64,000 bases of DNA, taken from assembly GCF_002007485.1 (NCBI RefSeq), contig NZ_CP015820.1, positions 1,240,001 to 1,304,000 of the forward strand, read 5' to 3'. Below, piece by piece: positions 51,377 through 59,328 of the stretch; position 1 is the first letter of the stretch, and each line of letters starts with the position of its first letter. Made by a program: the position numbers and the translations under genes. Origin of the DNA: Ditibartonella apihabitans. Lineage in GTDB: Bacteria > Pseudomonadota > Alphaproteobacteria > Rhizobiales > Rhizobiaceae. The notes under the pieces are model-generated. The model worked only from the letters and a program-made list of their open reading frames with translations, was not told the origin of the DNA and did no database searches.

Positions 51377-51388
51377 TGTATTTTTCCT

Positions 51389-53206
51389 CTAGCGATGCCA
51401 CCAGGCCGGTAAGCGATATCCATAAAGCGGGGTATAGGCCGGATATTCTATACGCGACCAATGTGCAACCCATTGGTCGGGCAAATGATAAAGCGGAAGA
51501 TAGTAACTCCCCGAGATGAGTACACGATCAAGAGCTCTGACGGCTGCCGTAAAATCTTCATTCGAGCGGGCATCGAGCAAAGCTGAAATCATAGCATCAA
51601 TTGCCGGATCGGATGTTCCGGAAAAATTGAAACTACCTTCAAGGTCGCGGGAAGAAGAGCCCCAACGATTGAGCTGCTCATTACCGGGCGAGAGTGATGC
51701 TTTTAATTTTCCGACAATCATGTCGTAGTCAAAAGAGGTTAACCGGTTTTGATATTGCGTATCATCAACCGTTCGCACGTCCACCCCGACACCAATTCTC
51801 ACCAGTGAACGCTGATAGGCGAGTGCGATTTTTTCTTCTTCCAATGACTGGGTCATAATTTCAAAGTGAAGCGGTTGACCGTCCGGGCCGATTGCTTGCC
51901 GATTTTGCAGTTTATAACCTGCTTCCCGCAATAACTGCCAGGCTTTTTCGGCAGAGGCACGATCAATGCCGGAACCGTCGGTTTTCATATTATGCCATGT
52001 TCCGTCCATGACCTCGGGTAAAACGGCGTCAGGGTAGGGGCTTAAAAGTTGTTTTTCCTTGTCTGACGCCGGCCGTCCAACGGCAGAAAGTGTCGACCCA
52101 CACCAGAAACCTTCCGTGCGGCTATAGACATCGTTAAAGAGATTATGGTTGACCCATTCAAAGTCAAACACAAGCGAAAGTGCCTGCCTTACTTTACGAT
52201 CTTTAAAAATAGGCTTTCTGGTATTGAACACGAAGCCAATCATATCGGCCGGTGTTCCTTTTTTAAAACTTTCTTTGATAACGTCGCCATGACGCACAGC
52301 CGGAAAATTGTAGGACAACCGCCAGCGGTTCGGATTGGCCGGTTCTTCAAGAAAAACGTCCAAAATCCCCTTTTTGAAAGCCTCGAAACGGGTATTGTCA
52401 TTACGGAAATATTCGATCTGAACCGTATCAAAGTTGTTCAAACCGCGGTTTACTGGCAAATCTTTTCCCCAATAATTGGGGTCACGTTCGTAAATTATGC
52501 GCTCGCCTGCATCAATATGGGAGATGATATAGGGGCCGCTTCCCGGAATAGGGGTAAGACCATTTTTTTCGAAATTTTCTACGTCGATTGCATGTTTTGG
52601 AAGAACAGGCATGCTGCTTGCCAAAATAAAAGGAAATTCACGATCTTTCGAATGTGGAAATTCCATTTTTACTGTCTGCTCGTCGAGCTTTTCAATATGT
52701 TCGATGCGCTTCATATAGCGGTCGAAAGGTGGTCGTCCCTTATTTTTTAAGAGATCGACTGTAAATAAGACATCGTCTGCCGTAATTGCAGTACCGTCTG
52801 AAAATCTGGCCTTGGGATTGAGATGGAATGTTATTTCGGTACGATCGTCATTCAATATAACGTTATCAGCAATTAAACCGTAAAGCGTAAATGGTTCATC
52901 ACGCGTACGAACCATCAAACTTTCGTAAACGAGACCGCCAAATTGCTCGTCGGCAAATAAACCGCGTGCAGTTGTCCGGAAACTGCGAATAACAAAAGGA
53001 TTGAGTCCGTCAAATGTACCGACCACTCCGTATGTGATCTTGCCACCTTTGGGAGCATCGGGATTGGCATAGGGAAAGTGATCGAAACCGGCACGTAAAG
53101 CGGGCGTTCCGTGCATTGCTATTCCGTTTTCGTTTGCCTGACAATTTTGCCCGAAACTCAAACAGAGAATCATAAAGAACAGACCGAGTTTATAGACAAT
53201 GTTCAT
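51389..53206 (-). CDS. Family 5 extracellular solute-binding protein (YejA-like)
   Basis: Periplasmic oligopeptide/microcin-type binding protein of an ABC importer. The ATG at 53206, after AAGGG, gives 605 residues and a clear signal peptide (MNIVYKLGLFFMILCLSFG, then QNCQA). YejA-type features are the N-terminal HGTPALRAGFDHFPYANPDA, KGGKITYGVVGTFDGLNPF and the C-terminal SSRDLEGSFNFSGTSDPAID. No permease or ATPase gene accompanies it in the window; the only partner is the FrnE-like gene 12 bases behind. The frame extends upstream to 53287 without a signal-like sequence. Confidence 0.88.
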   Translation of the reverse strand: MNIVYKLGLFFMILCLSFGQNCQANENGIAMHGTPALRAGFDHFPYANPDAPKGGKITYGVVGTFDGLNPFVIRSFRTTARGLFADEQFGGLVYESLMVRTRDEPFTLYGLIADNVILNDDRTEITFHLNPKARFSDGTAITADDVLFTVDLLKNKGRPPFDRYMKRIEHIEKLDEQTVKMEFPHSKDREFPFILASSMPVLPKHAIDVENFEKNGLTPIPGSGPYIISHIDAGERIIYERDPNYWGKDLPVNRGLNNFDTVQIEYFRNDNTRFEAFKKGILDVFLEEPANPNRWRLSYNFPAVRHGDVIKESFKKGTPADMIGFVFNTRKPIFKDRKVRQALSLVFDFEWVNHNLFNDVYSRTEGFWCGSTLSAVGRPASDKEKQLLSPYPDAVLPEVMDGTWHNMKTDGSGIDRASAEKAWQLLREAGYKLQNRQAIGPDGQPLHFEIMTQSLEEEKIALAYQRSLVRIGVGVDVRTVDDTQYQNRLTSFDYDMIVGKLKASLSPGNEQLNRWGSSSRDLEGSFNFSGTSDPAIDAMISALLDARSNEDFTAAVRALDRVLISGSYYLPLYHLPDQWVAHWSRIEYPAYTPLYGYRLPAWWHR

Positions 53207-53537
53207 GTGAAACCCTTGGGAGCCGAATAATTCCGATTCGCCCAGTTTTAACCTGTCAGCGACTATTTGGGTGTGATTTATAATCAATTAGAATAAAAAA
53301 TACCATTTTTAACCGTGGTTCATTAAATGGAGTGTGATTGGAAAAACACAAAGATCGGTGCAATTTATAATTTGTTCGCTTCTAACGCTGGATTTTTTGA
53401 TTAATCTTGTGTAAATGCGGCTGTAAAGGAAGGAAACGTCATCCTGTTGCCCTAATTCTGCGTAGAGCTGTTATTAAAGAGGTTGATATTTACCTTTCGG
53501 GATTATTTATTTGCGCATTGAAAGGATTTGCCTGATC
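53207..53537. other. Divergent promoter region, solute-binding protein / ialB
   Basis: 331 bases between divergent genes, so promoters for both should lie here. A+T-rich parts at 53280-53340 and 53390-53420 could hold them. No operator repeat, RNA gene or riboswitch was recognised. Confidence 0.45.
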
Positions 53538-54152
53538 ATGTCCCATAAAAGAACCTACGCTGCTATTTCCGCATTGGCTGGCGCTGCTGCTCTACTCGTT
53601 GCGTCACATAGCATCGCCAATGCTCAGGGCATGCCTCAGGGGTGGTATAAGGTTTGCAGCAAGCAACAGGATGTTGATGTTTGTAACACAATGAATACCG
53701 TTGTTTCTAACACCGGACAACCGCTGACGGCTGTAAATTTGGTTGAGGTCAAAGGAAAGCAGAACGAAAAGCGTATCGGTATTCAGGTACCGACAGGCCG
53801 TTTTATTCCTGAAGGCGTTCACATTCAGGTCGGTGATGGCCCTGTGAAGAAGATACCTTATGTTATCTGCAACGGCCCGAGCTGTATTGCTAATGATACA
53901 TTTGATGACAAACTCATCAATGCTATGAAGACCGGCCAGAAATTGGTGGTAACAACCATCAACTTCCGCGGCACTCCTAACCCGATTGAAATTTCGCTAG
54001 ACGGTTTCAGCGCTGCCTATACTGGTCCCGGTATGCAGGAAAAAGATTTTGAAGCTGAACAGATGAAGCTCCAGAAAGCCGTTCAAGCCAAGGAAAAACA
54101 GTTTGAAGACAAAATGCGCGCCGAACAGGAAAAAGCCAAGTCCGGCAATTGA
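53538..54152 (+). CDS. ialB: IalB-family (invasion-associated locus B) periplasmic protein
   Basis: Exported IalB-family protein; in Bartonella the family is linked to erythrocyte invasion, but it occurs widely in Hyphomicrobiales. The ATG at 53538 gives 204 residues with a signal peptide (KRTYAAISALAGAAALLVA, cleaved near ANAQ). The mature part has four cysteines (WYKVCSKQ, VDVCNTM, VICNGPSCIA), suggesting two disulfides, and the FTTCDATGC-like position of the family is VICNGPSC here. The last 40 residues form a charged coiled-coil-like tail. A terminator follows. It may be one of several paralogues, so ialB as exact orthologue is uncertain. Confidence 0.85.
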   Translation: MSHKRTYAAISALAGAAALLVASHSIANAQGMPQGWYKVCSKQQDVDVCNTMNTVVSNTGQPLTAVNLVEVKGKQNEKRIGIQVPTGRFIPEGVHIQVGDGPVKKIPYVICNGPSCIANDTFDDKLINAMKTGQKLVVTTINFRGTPNPIEISLDGFSAAYTGPGMQEKDFEAEQMKLQKAVQAKEKQFEDKMRAEQEKAKSGN

Positions 54153-54178
54153 TGCTTCACTCTTCATTCAAATAATAG

Positions 54179-54204
54179 AAGGCCGCTTGCGGCCTTTTAT
54201 TTTG
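54179..54204 (+). terminator. Rho-independent terminator of ialB
   Basis: AAGGCCGC (54179-54186), loop TT, GCGGCCTT (54189-54196), followed by TTATTTT. It lies 26 bases after the ialB stop. Strong, compact stem. Confidence 0.93.
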
Positions 54205-54251
54205 CCTGAAAAATAGATTATTTAACTAATAGATAACCAATTCGAGTTTGC

Positions 54252-54393
54252 CTCAAAGCCTCAAAGCCTCAAAGCCTCAAAGCCTCAAAGCCTCAAAGCC
54301 TCAAAGCCTCAAAGCCTCAAAGCCTCAAAGCCTCAAAGCCTCAAAGCCTCAAAGCCTCAAAGCCTCAAAGCCTCAAAGCCTCAAAGCCTCAAA
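54252..54393. repeat. Octamer tandem repeat CTCAAAGC, 17.75 copies
   Basis: 142 bases of perfectly repeated CTCAAAGC, ended by a single G-to-T change at 54394. There is no variation between units. It lies in the intergenic region between the ialB terminator and gpt, outside any supported gene. The 8-base unit is not a multiple of three. Perfect copies suggest recent slippage expansion, and a copy number that may vary between strains. Confidence 0.97.
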
Positions 54394-54396
54394 TGC

Positions 54397-54798
54397 TGTC
54401 GAATGATCGAGTGTTTTCGGCTTGAAGGTTCGGGTATAAAGCTCCGCCGACTAATTGTTGAATTAAATAAAAGCTCAATTGGCAAGGAAATGTGGAGTGG
54501 CAACGAAAAGTGAAAAAGTATTTGGGGGCGGGCATGTGCTCGATTTTGTTGAGCCGATTTTGCTTCCAATTGAAGACACGCTAACGGTTTTCTAAAAAGC
54601 CCATCCCGTTAAGAAAACAGGTTTTAAAATCGATCTGCATGTCTATTCTTCTCTGTCAGGACAGTTGTCGTAAGGCACAAATAAATTAAGCTCCAGAATT
54701 TGTTTTTTCTGGAGCCTATGTCGGGTCAATCCATCAAGGTGATTTGTAATACAAATCGGATTAGAAAGAGATAGGATGAATCTTTTTTTAGATTGCCA
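54397..54798. other. Intergenic region between octamer array and gpt
   Basis: About 400 bases without a recognised gene. A 62-codon minus-strand frame at 54381-54569 runs into the octamer array and resembles nothing. The only structured element is the gpt terminator near 54690-54715. Confidence 0.55.
54690..54715 (-). terminator. Probable terminator of gpt
   Basis: GCTCCAGAA (54690-54698) and TTCTGGAGC (54707-54715) form a 9-base stem with an 8-base loop, 84 bases after the gpt stop. On the minus strand it is followed by TTAATTTATTT. The U-tract is interrupted, so efficiency is uncertain. Confidence 0.65.
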
Positions 54799-55296
54799 TT
54801 AACCTGCATGTGAATCGGCTATCGGTTTTTGGAACGCGTATCCCATGTCCCACGGGAAATAGATCCATGTATCCTGACTGACTTCGGTCACAAAAGTGTC
54901 AACGAGTGCGCGGCCTTTCGGTTTTGCATAAACTGTTGCGAAATGGGCCTTCGGAATCATGTCACGGACGATTTTTGCTGTTTTACCCGTGTCAGTCAAA
55001 TCGTCGACAACGAGAACTCCTTCTCCATCATCGACTTTGACGTTGTCGCTAATTCCCTTAAGTATCTCCATTTCCGATTGGTGTCGGTAATCGTGATAAG
55101 ATGCAATACATACAGTTTCTATAAGGCGAATCCCAAGTTCACGACAGATAATAGCAGCGGGAACCAAACCGCCGCGGGTGATGGCAACCATAGAACGCCA
55201 TTCCTTTTTCTGGTCAGCAATACGCCACGCCAAGGCGCGTGCATCACGATGAAATTGATCCCAGCTTACGGGAAAAGCTTTATCCGGAAGCGACAT
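54799..55296 (-). CDS. gpt: Xanthine (guanine) phosphoribosyltransferase
   Basis: Purine salvage enzyme that converts xanthine and guanine to nucleotides with PRPP. 165 residues. The phosphoribosyltransferase core is visible with [16 protein letters not shown] at the N-terminal half and the PRPP-binding loop [17 protein letters not shown], where the two acidic residues precede the T-D-T-G-K-T. C-terminal [13 protein letters not shown] is typical of bacterial Gpt. Stands alone, with its own terminator. Confidence 0.93.
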   Translation of the reverse strand: MSLPDKAFPVSWDQFHRDARALAWRIADQKKEWRSMVAITRGGLVPAAIICRELGIRLIETVCIASYHDYRHQSEMEILKGISDNVKVDDGEGVLVVDDLTDTGKTAKIVRDMIPKAHFATVYAKPKGRALVDTFVTEVSQDTWIYFPWDMGYAFQKPIADSHAG

Positions 55297-55822
55297 ACCA
55301 AGCTCCTAAATTTCCAAAAATTTTGATTGTGCCTTGTAATCCTTTTTTACCCTCCATATCAAGCAGTTAGCCATCAGTTATATCATTTGCCGATTAGAAT
55401 CTGTGTCAGATCGGCTCGCAACCATAAAGTCACCGCAATCAGATGTTTGCGATTCGCAAGAATAGACATTGAACAAAGCGATGAACGATTGATGGTTAGA
55501 ATCTGCATCGCGACAGCGAATTTACGATATGGGTTTTAATTCACCGAAACGATAAACCGGAAACCGGTTAAACCGGCTTTTTGTTCCGTTACAATAGACA
55601 ATTATTGGCAATCAACGTTCGGCAGTACCGTAAAAAGTCAAACAAGATCGCGCTTTTTGGCGTTTGAGGGATCAGCAAAAATATGTAGTTAGCTGGTGTA
55701 CTTATGTCGGGAAAAGCAAGAATTTTTAAACGAGTTGAAAATTTTTTGCTAAAAGGTGTTGACCTGACGCGATCTCGCCCGTATGTTCCGCCCACTTTCA
55801 TCAGGTAATCACCTTAGTGAAA
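55297..55822. other. Intergenic region between gpt and tRNA-Lys
   Basis: About 525 bases. A 71-codon minus-strand frame at 55589-55801 and other short frames show no family resemblance. The gpt promoter should be at the left end on the minus strand and the tRNA-Lys promoter at the right end; TTGACCTGACGCG near 55760 resembles a -35 type element but spacing to a -10 is unclear. Confidence 0.45.
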
Positions 55823-55898
55823 GAGCGCGTAGCTCAGCCGGTAGAGCAACTGACTTTTAATCAGTAGGTCCAGGGTTCGAATCCCTGCGCGCTCACCA
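55823..55898 (+). tRNA. tRNA-Lys (TTT)
   Basis: 76-base cloverleaf. Acceptor GAGCGCG pairs with CGCGCTC, the D arm is GCTCAGCCGGTAGAGC, the anticodon stem ACTGA/TCAGT encloses CTTTTAA with anticodon TTT, and the T arm is CAGGGTTCGAATCCCTG. A discriminator and encoded CCA. Confidence 0.96.
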
Positions 55899-56293
55899 GT
55901 TCATCATGAAGTTTGTTTTATATGGCTGGCCTGATTTACATTCTTTTCCGGTTAACAAAATTAGTTCTTTAAATCCACCCGGTCTGGATAGGTTTCCAAA
56001 TTCTTGTTTTTACGCGCTATCCGCTTGTCCGTCAGCCTCGTTTTCACATTGGTCGGTATTGCAAAATTAAGAAGGGCGACCGGATTGGAAAAGCGCGTTT
56101 GTTAACGATATTTTAAGAAAGTCGGCTCACGCGCGTATACACTTCTTAAAGAATTATTAAAGATGTGTTAATCGAAACGGCATGAAATCTTATCCAACAC
56201 GATAAGGCTCGGGAACGTGGGTAAATATGTCAAGGTTAATGACCGCCTCACGTCACCTTCTCTTATTGATGGTTAAATCAGACGGGTTAGTTG
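55899..56293. other. Intergenic region upstream of rlpA
   Basis: 395 bases between tRNA-Lys and rlpA with no gene. The right half contains three TTAA-N7-TTAA matches (described separately), so it is the probable rlpA promoter region. Confidence 0.55.
56102..56171. promoter_or_regulatory. Three CtrA-type boxes (TTAA-N7-TTAA) upstream of rlpA
   Basis: Exact matches to the alphaproteobacterial CtrA consensus TTAA-N7-TTAA occur at 56102-56116 (N7 CGATATT), 56146-56160 (N7 AGAATTA) and 56157-56171 (N7 AGATGTG). The last two share their central TTAA, so three half-sites stand in perfect 11-base register. The rlpA start is about 120 bases downstream. Binding by CtrA is inferred from the consensus alone. 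Confidence 0.6.
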
Positions 56294-57319
56294 ATGCTGT
56301 TAGAAGTTGAAAAGAATACAAAGAACAAAAGCAAGGTTTTTGCTCATGGTTTTTTTGTTTCAATCGTCGCAATAATGCTTTCAGCGTGTGCCAATCACGC
56401 AAAAGAAGTAGCAGACACAACGCCTGTCAAACCGGAAAGCAGCCAAGTCAAAGCTTATACAGTAATACCTGCTGCAAAACCGGCAACACCGCATTTGAGA
56501 AAAGCAGTACAGGCCGAAAATAGCTTCTATAAAGAAGGCAAGACTGCAAAGCCTGTAGCCTATCTTTCACCAGCCGAACGGGCATATAAAAAAGTCGGTC
56601 GTGCCTCATGGTATGGGGCAGCTTTCAACGGCCGTTTGACGGCGAATGGCGAGATTTATGATATGCATAATTTGACGGCCGCCCACCCGACAATGCCTCT
56701 TCCGAGTTACGCACGCGTAACAAATCTGGAAAATGGCGCTTCTATAATTGTTCGCGTCAATGACAGGGGGCCTTTTGCAGCTGATCGGGTTATTGACCTC
56801 TCTAAACAAGCAGCAACAATGCTCGATTATAAAGATGACGGTTTGGCTGACGTAAAAGTGGAATATGTCGGGCGGGCTCCCATTGAAGGGAATGATAACG
56901 AGTTTCTTATGGCGTCTTACAAGCCAGGCAATATCACTCCCGAGACATTGCTCGCTATGGCCGGGGTAAACCTTAATTTGCCGACGACACAGAATGCATC
57001 GGAAAATTCCAACATAGAAGCTGCTCCACAATTTAATGAGCAGACGACAATTGGAACGACTTACCCGAATTTACCGGACGTTGGACCTCTTCCTGCTTTC
57101 AAGCCGGAAAACTCCCAATTGGTGGCCTTTGCTGATCAGGCGATCAAGAACTCTAAAGATGACGTTTTCAATACCGTTCTCAATCACAATGACAATTTAA
57201 ACTCTGTTCCTGTTTCGAAGGACTCTTCTGCAAATAAAGCTGGAAAACCGGCCGACAAAAACGACATGAAAGAGAGCACAAAAACAACTGTTGGAAAAGA
57301 TTTGCGAAAGCCGAGGTAA
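56294..57319 (+). CDS. rlpA: RlpA, septal-ring lytic transglycosylase-like lipoprotein
   Basis: Outer-membrane lipoprotein family that cleaves or binds denuded peptidoglycan. The ATG at 56294 gives 341 residues. The lipobox is SIVAIMLSAC. The double-psi beta-barrel domain (about residues 98-190) shows GRASWYGAAFNGRLTANGE, AAHPTMPLPSYARVTNLENG and VRVNDRGPFAADRVIDLSK, with the catalytic-type D in VNDRGP. No C-terminal SPOR domain is visible. One extra T at 57301-57303 would extend the frame by about 43 codons to a TAA at 57427, so the C-terminus may be cut by another single-base error. CtrA-type boxes lie upstream. Confidence 0.9.
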   Translation: MLLEVEKNTKNKSKVFAHGFFVSIVAIMLSACANHAKEVADTTPVKPESSQVKAYTVIPAAKPATPHLRKAVQAENSFYKEGKTAKPVAYLSPAERAYKKVGRASWYGAAFNGRLTANGEIYDMHNLTAAHPTMPLPSYARVTNLENGASIIVRVNDRGPFAADRVIDLSKQAATMLDYKDDGLADVKVEYVGRAPIEGNDNEFLMASYKPGNITPETLLAMAGVNLNLPTTQNASENSNIEAAPQFNEQTTIGTTYPNLPDVGPLPAFKPENSQLVAFADQAIKNSKDDVFNTVLNHNDNLNSVPVSKDSSANKAGKPADKNDMKESTKTTVGKDLRKPR

Positions 57320-57478
57320 AGTCGACGGCAAGACGTGGAAAAGCAGCCGTTGGAACACCGGATCATGGTCTTGAACTGGCTTGGGCAACAGGTGTGAGTG
57401 AAGCTTTCAGTTTTGCTAGTGTCCGTTAAGCACTTGAGTGAACCGCTGGTTTGTGCTGAAAACAAATCACGGAGATCA

Positions 57479-58645
57479 ATGATGCGCTCAACCCTTATCA
57501 AACTGTTATTGTCCATTCTTTTCGCTTTTGTAACGTCGAAATCTTTCGGTCAAAATTTTGAAGTTTCAGCCACTCAAGCGATCATGATTGACGGTGAGAC
57601 AGGGTCGATACTTTATCAGAAAAGCCCTCACACGAAATTTGAACCTGCATCTCTTGCCAAACTGATGACTGCGGAAGTGGTTTTTCATCTGCTCGATAGT
57701 GGCGCATTATGTGAAGACCAGCTTTTTCACATCAGCATTAACGCGTGGAGGACCGGAGGTGCACCATCGCGGACAAATACAATGTTTGCTCCGGTTAATA
57801 GTGATATAAGCGTTCTTGATTTGCTGCGCGGCATGATCATCGTAAACGGCAATGATGCGGCAATTGCTTTGGCGGAAGGTATTTCCGGCAGTGAAGAAAA
57901 ATTTGCTGATCTTATGAATGAACGAGCCAAAGAATTGGGGCTGAATTCAAGCCATTTTGTAAATGCAACCGGATTACCGCAAAATGGCCAATATACCACC
58001 GCCAGCGATATTGTAAGATTATCACGATATATAGCGACGCATTATCCGAAATATTTCAAAATTTATTCCGAGCCGGAAATAACCTGGAGCAGAATTACCC
58101 AACGTAATAAAAATCCCCTTTTTGCTTTGGATATTGGTGCTCAAGGCTTTGCAAATGCCTATAGCGACAATTCAGGATTTTCTATATCTTCAGTTATCGA
58201 GAATAATAACAGACAACTTTTTCTGGTTTTAAACGGTATTAAAAAAGAAAAAGATAGGCCAACCGAAGCCGCGAAATTATTGAACTGGGGAATGAATGCG
58301 TTCGAATTCAAACAGGTTTTTCCGAAAGATGTGATTGTTGGTTACGCACGTGTTTTTGGCGGCGTGAAGCCGGTTGTCCCGCTTTCAGTCAAGGAACCTG
58401 TCGACATTTTGATGAATGTCGAAAAAAAACCGGTCATATCGGCCAGGATTGTTTATCATGGACCACTGGACGCGCCTATATCGCCTAATGTTGAAGTCGG
58501 TAAATTACAAATATTGGCGAATAAAACCGTCCTTCTGGAAAAGCCGGTTTTTACTGCTGATGAAGTTCATGAGACAGGACTTGTCGGAAAAGCCAAAGAT
58601 GCCTTATATGAACTGACAATCGGTTGGCTAAGAAAATATATTTGA
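57479..58645 (+). CDS. D-alanyl-D-alanine carboxypeptidase homologue with altered active-site motifs
   Basis: Class of low-molecular-weight penicillin-binding proteins (DacF/DacA type). The ATG at 57479, after CGGAG, gives 388 residues with a signal peptide (RSTLIKLLLSILFAFVTS). The nucleophile motif SxxK is present in PASLAKLMTAE. The second motif, normally SGN, reads NGN (IIVNGNDAA). The third motif, normally KTG, is replaced: the aligned stretch reads GAQGFANAYSDNSGF where relatives have GLKTGYTEESGY. The C-terminal domain and anchor-like helix are present. Activity is therefore doubtful. Lies between rlpA and tmk. Confidence 0.88.
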   Translation: MMRSTLIKLLLSILFAFVTSKSFGQNFEVSATQAIMIDGETGSILYQKSPHTKFEPASLAKLMTAEVVFHLLDSGALCEDQLFHISINAWRTGGAPSRTNTMFAPVNSDISVLDLLRGMIIVNGNDAAIALAEGISGSEEKFADLMNERAKELGLNSSHFVNATGLPQNGQYTTASDIVRLSRYIATHYPKYFKIYSEPEITWSRITQRNKNPLFALDIGAQGFANAYSDNSGFSISSVIENNNRQLFLVLNGIKKEKDRPTEAAKLLNWGMNAFEFKQVFPKDVIVGYARVFGGVKPVVPLSVKEPVDILMNVEKKPVISARIVYHGPLDAPISPNVEVGKLQILANKTVLLEKPVFTADEVHETGLVGKAKDALYELTIGWLRKYI

Positions 58646-58675
58646 TCTGTCATAAATAATATTCAGGATTTCAAA

Positions 58676-59328
58676 GTGAGTGGCTATTTTTTTACATTCG
58701 AGGGTGGAGAGGGTGCAGGAAAGTCTACTCAAATCAGTCTATTAGGACATTTCCTTAAACAAAAGGGTTATGACGTGGTTGTTACCCGTGAACCCGGTGG
58801 AACTGAAGGTGGTGAGGCGATAAGGCATGTCCTTCTTTCGGGAAGTGCTTTGAAAGCCGGTAAACTTTTCGAAGCTACACTTTTTGCCGCCGCACGCATT
58901 GATCACGTAAACGAAGTCATCGAACCGGCATTAAAAGAAGGAAAAATTGTTTTGTGTGACCGGTTCATTGATTCGACGAGAGTTTATCAGGGGGCAAACG
59001 GCGAGAATATTAACCAATATCTCGACATACTCGAGAAATCGGCAATTCATGGACATATGCCCGATATCACTTTATACTGGATTTGCCGGCAAAAGCAGGT
59101 ATGGAAAGAGCTGATAAACGGCGTGGAAAGGGCACGAATGCAGACCGTTTTGAAAAAGATGCTCTTACGGTTCAAGAAGCTCGCAGGCAAGCTTTCCTGA
59201 AGATAGCGGAAGCAGAACCGCAAAGATGTTATGTTATCGATGCAACCCGGGATATTAATGACATCGCGAAAAAAATAGAAAATATAACTTTGCTTTTTTT
59301 GGACAGGAAAAAAGATGCCAGCACTTGA
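58676..59328 (+). pseudogene. tmk: Thymidylate kinase, apparent single-base frameshift
   Basis: dTMP kinase, essential for dTTP synthesis. From the GTG at 58676 the frame shows the P-loop [31 protein letters not shown] and the [12 protein letters not shown] motif up to PDITLY, then leaves the family. A second frame from 59079 resumes with [25 protein letters not shown] and ends at the TGA 59326-59328, overlapping holB by 14 bases. Adding one C at 59077 (TACTGG to TACCTGG) restores [10 protein letters not shown] and a protein of about 217 residues. Because tmk is essential and otherwise perfect, a consensus error is more likely than a pseudogene. Confidence 0.93.

Noticed and set aside
54252-54393. 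CRISPR array
   Set aside because: Units are 8 bases long and contiguous with no spacers, and there are no cas genes.
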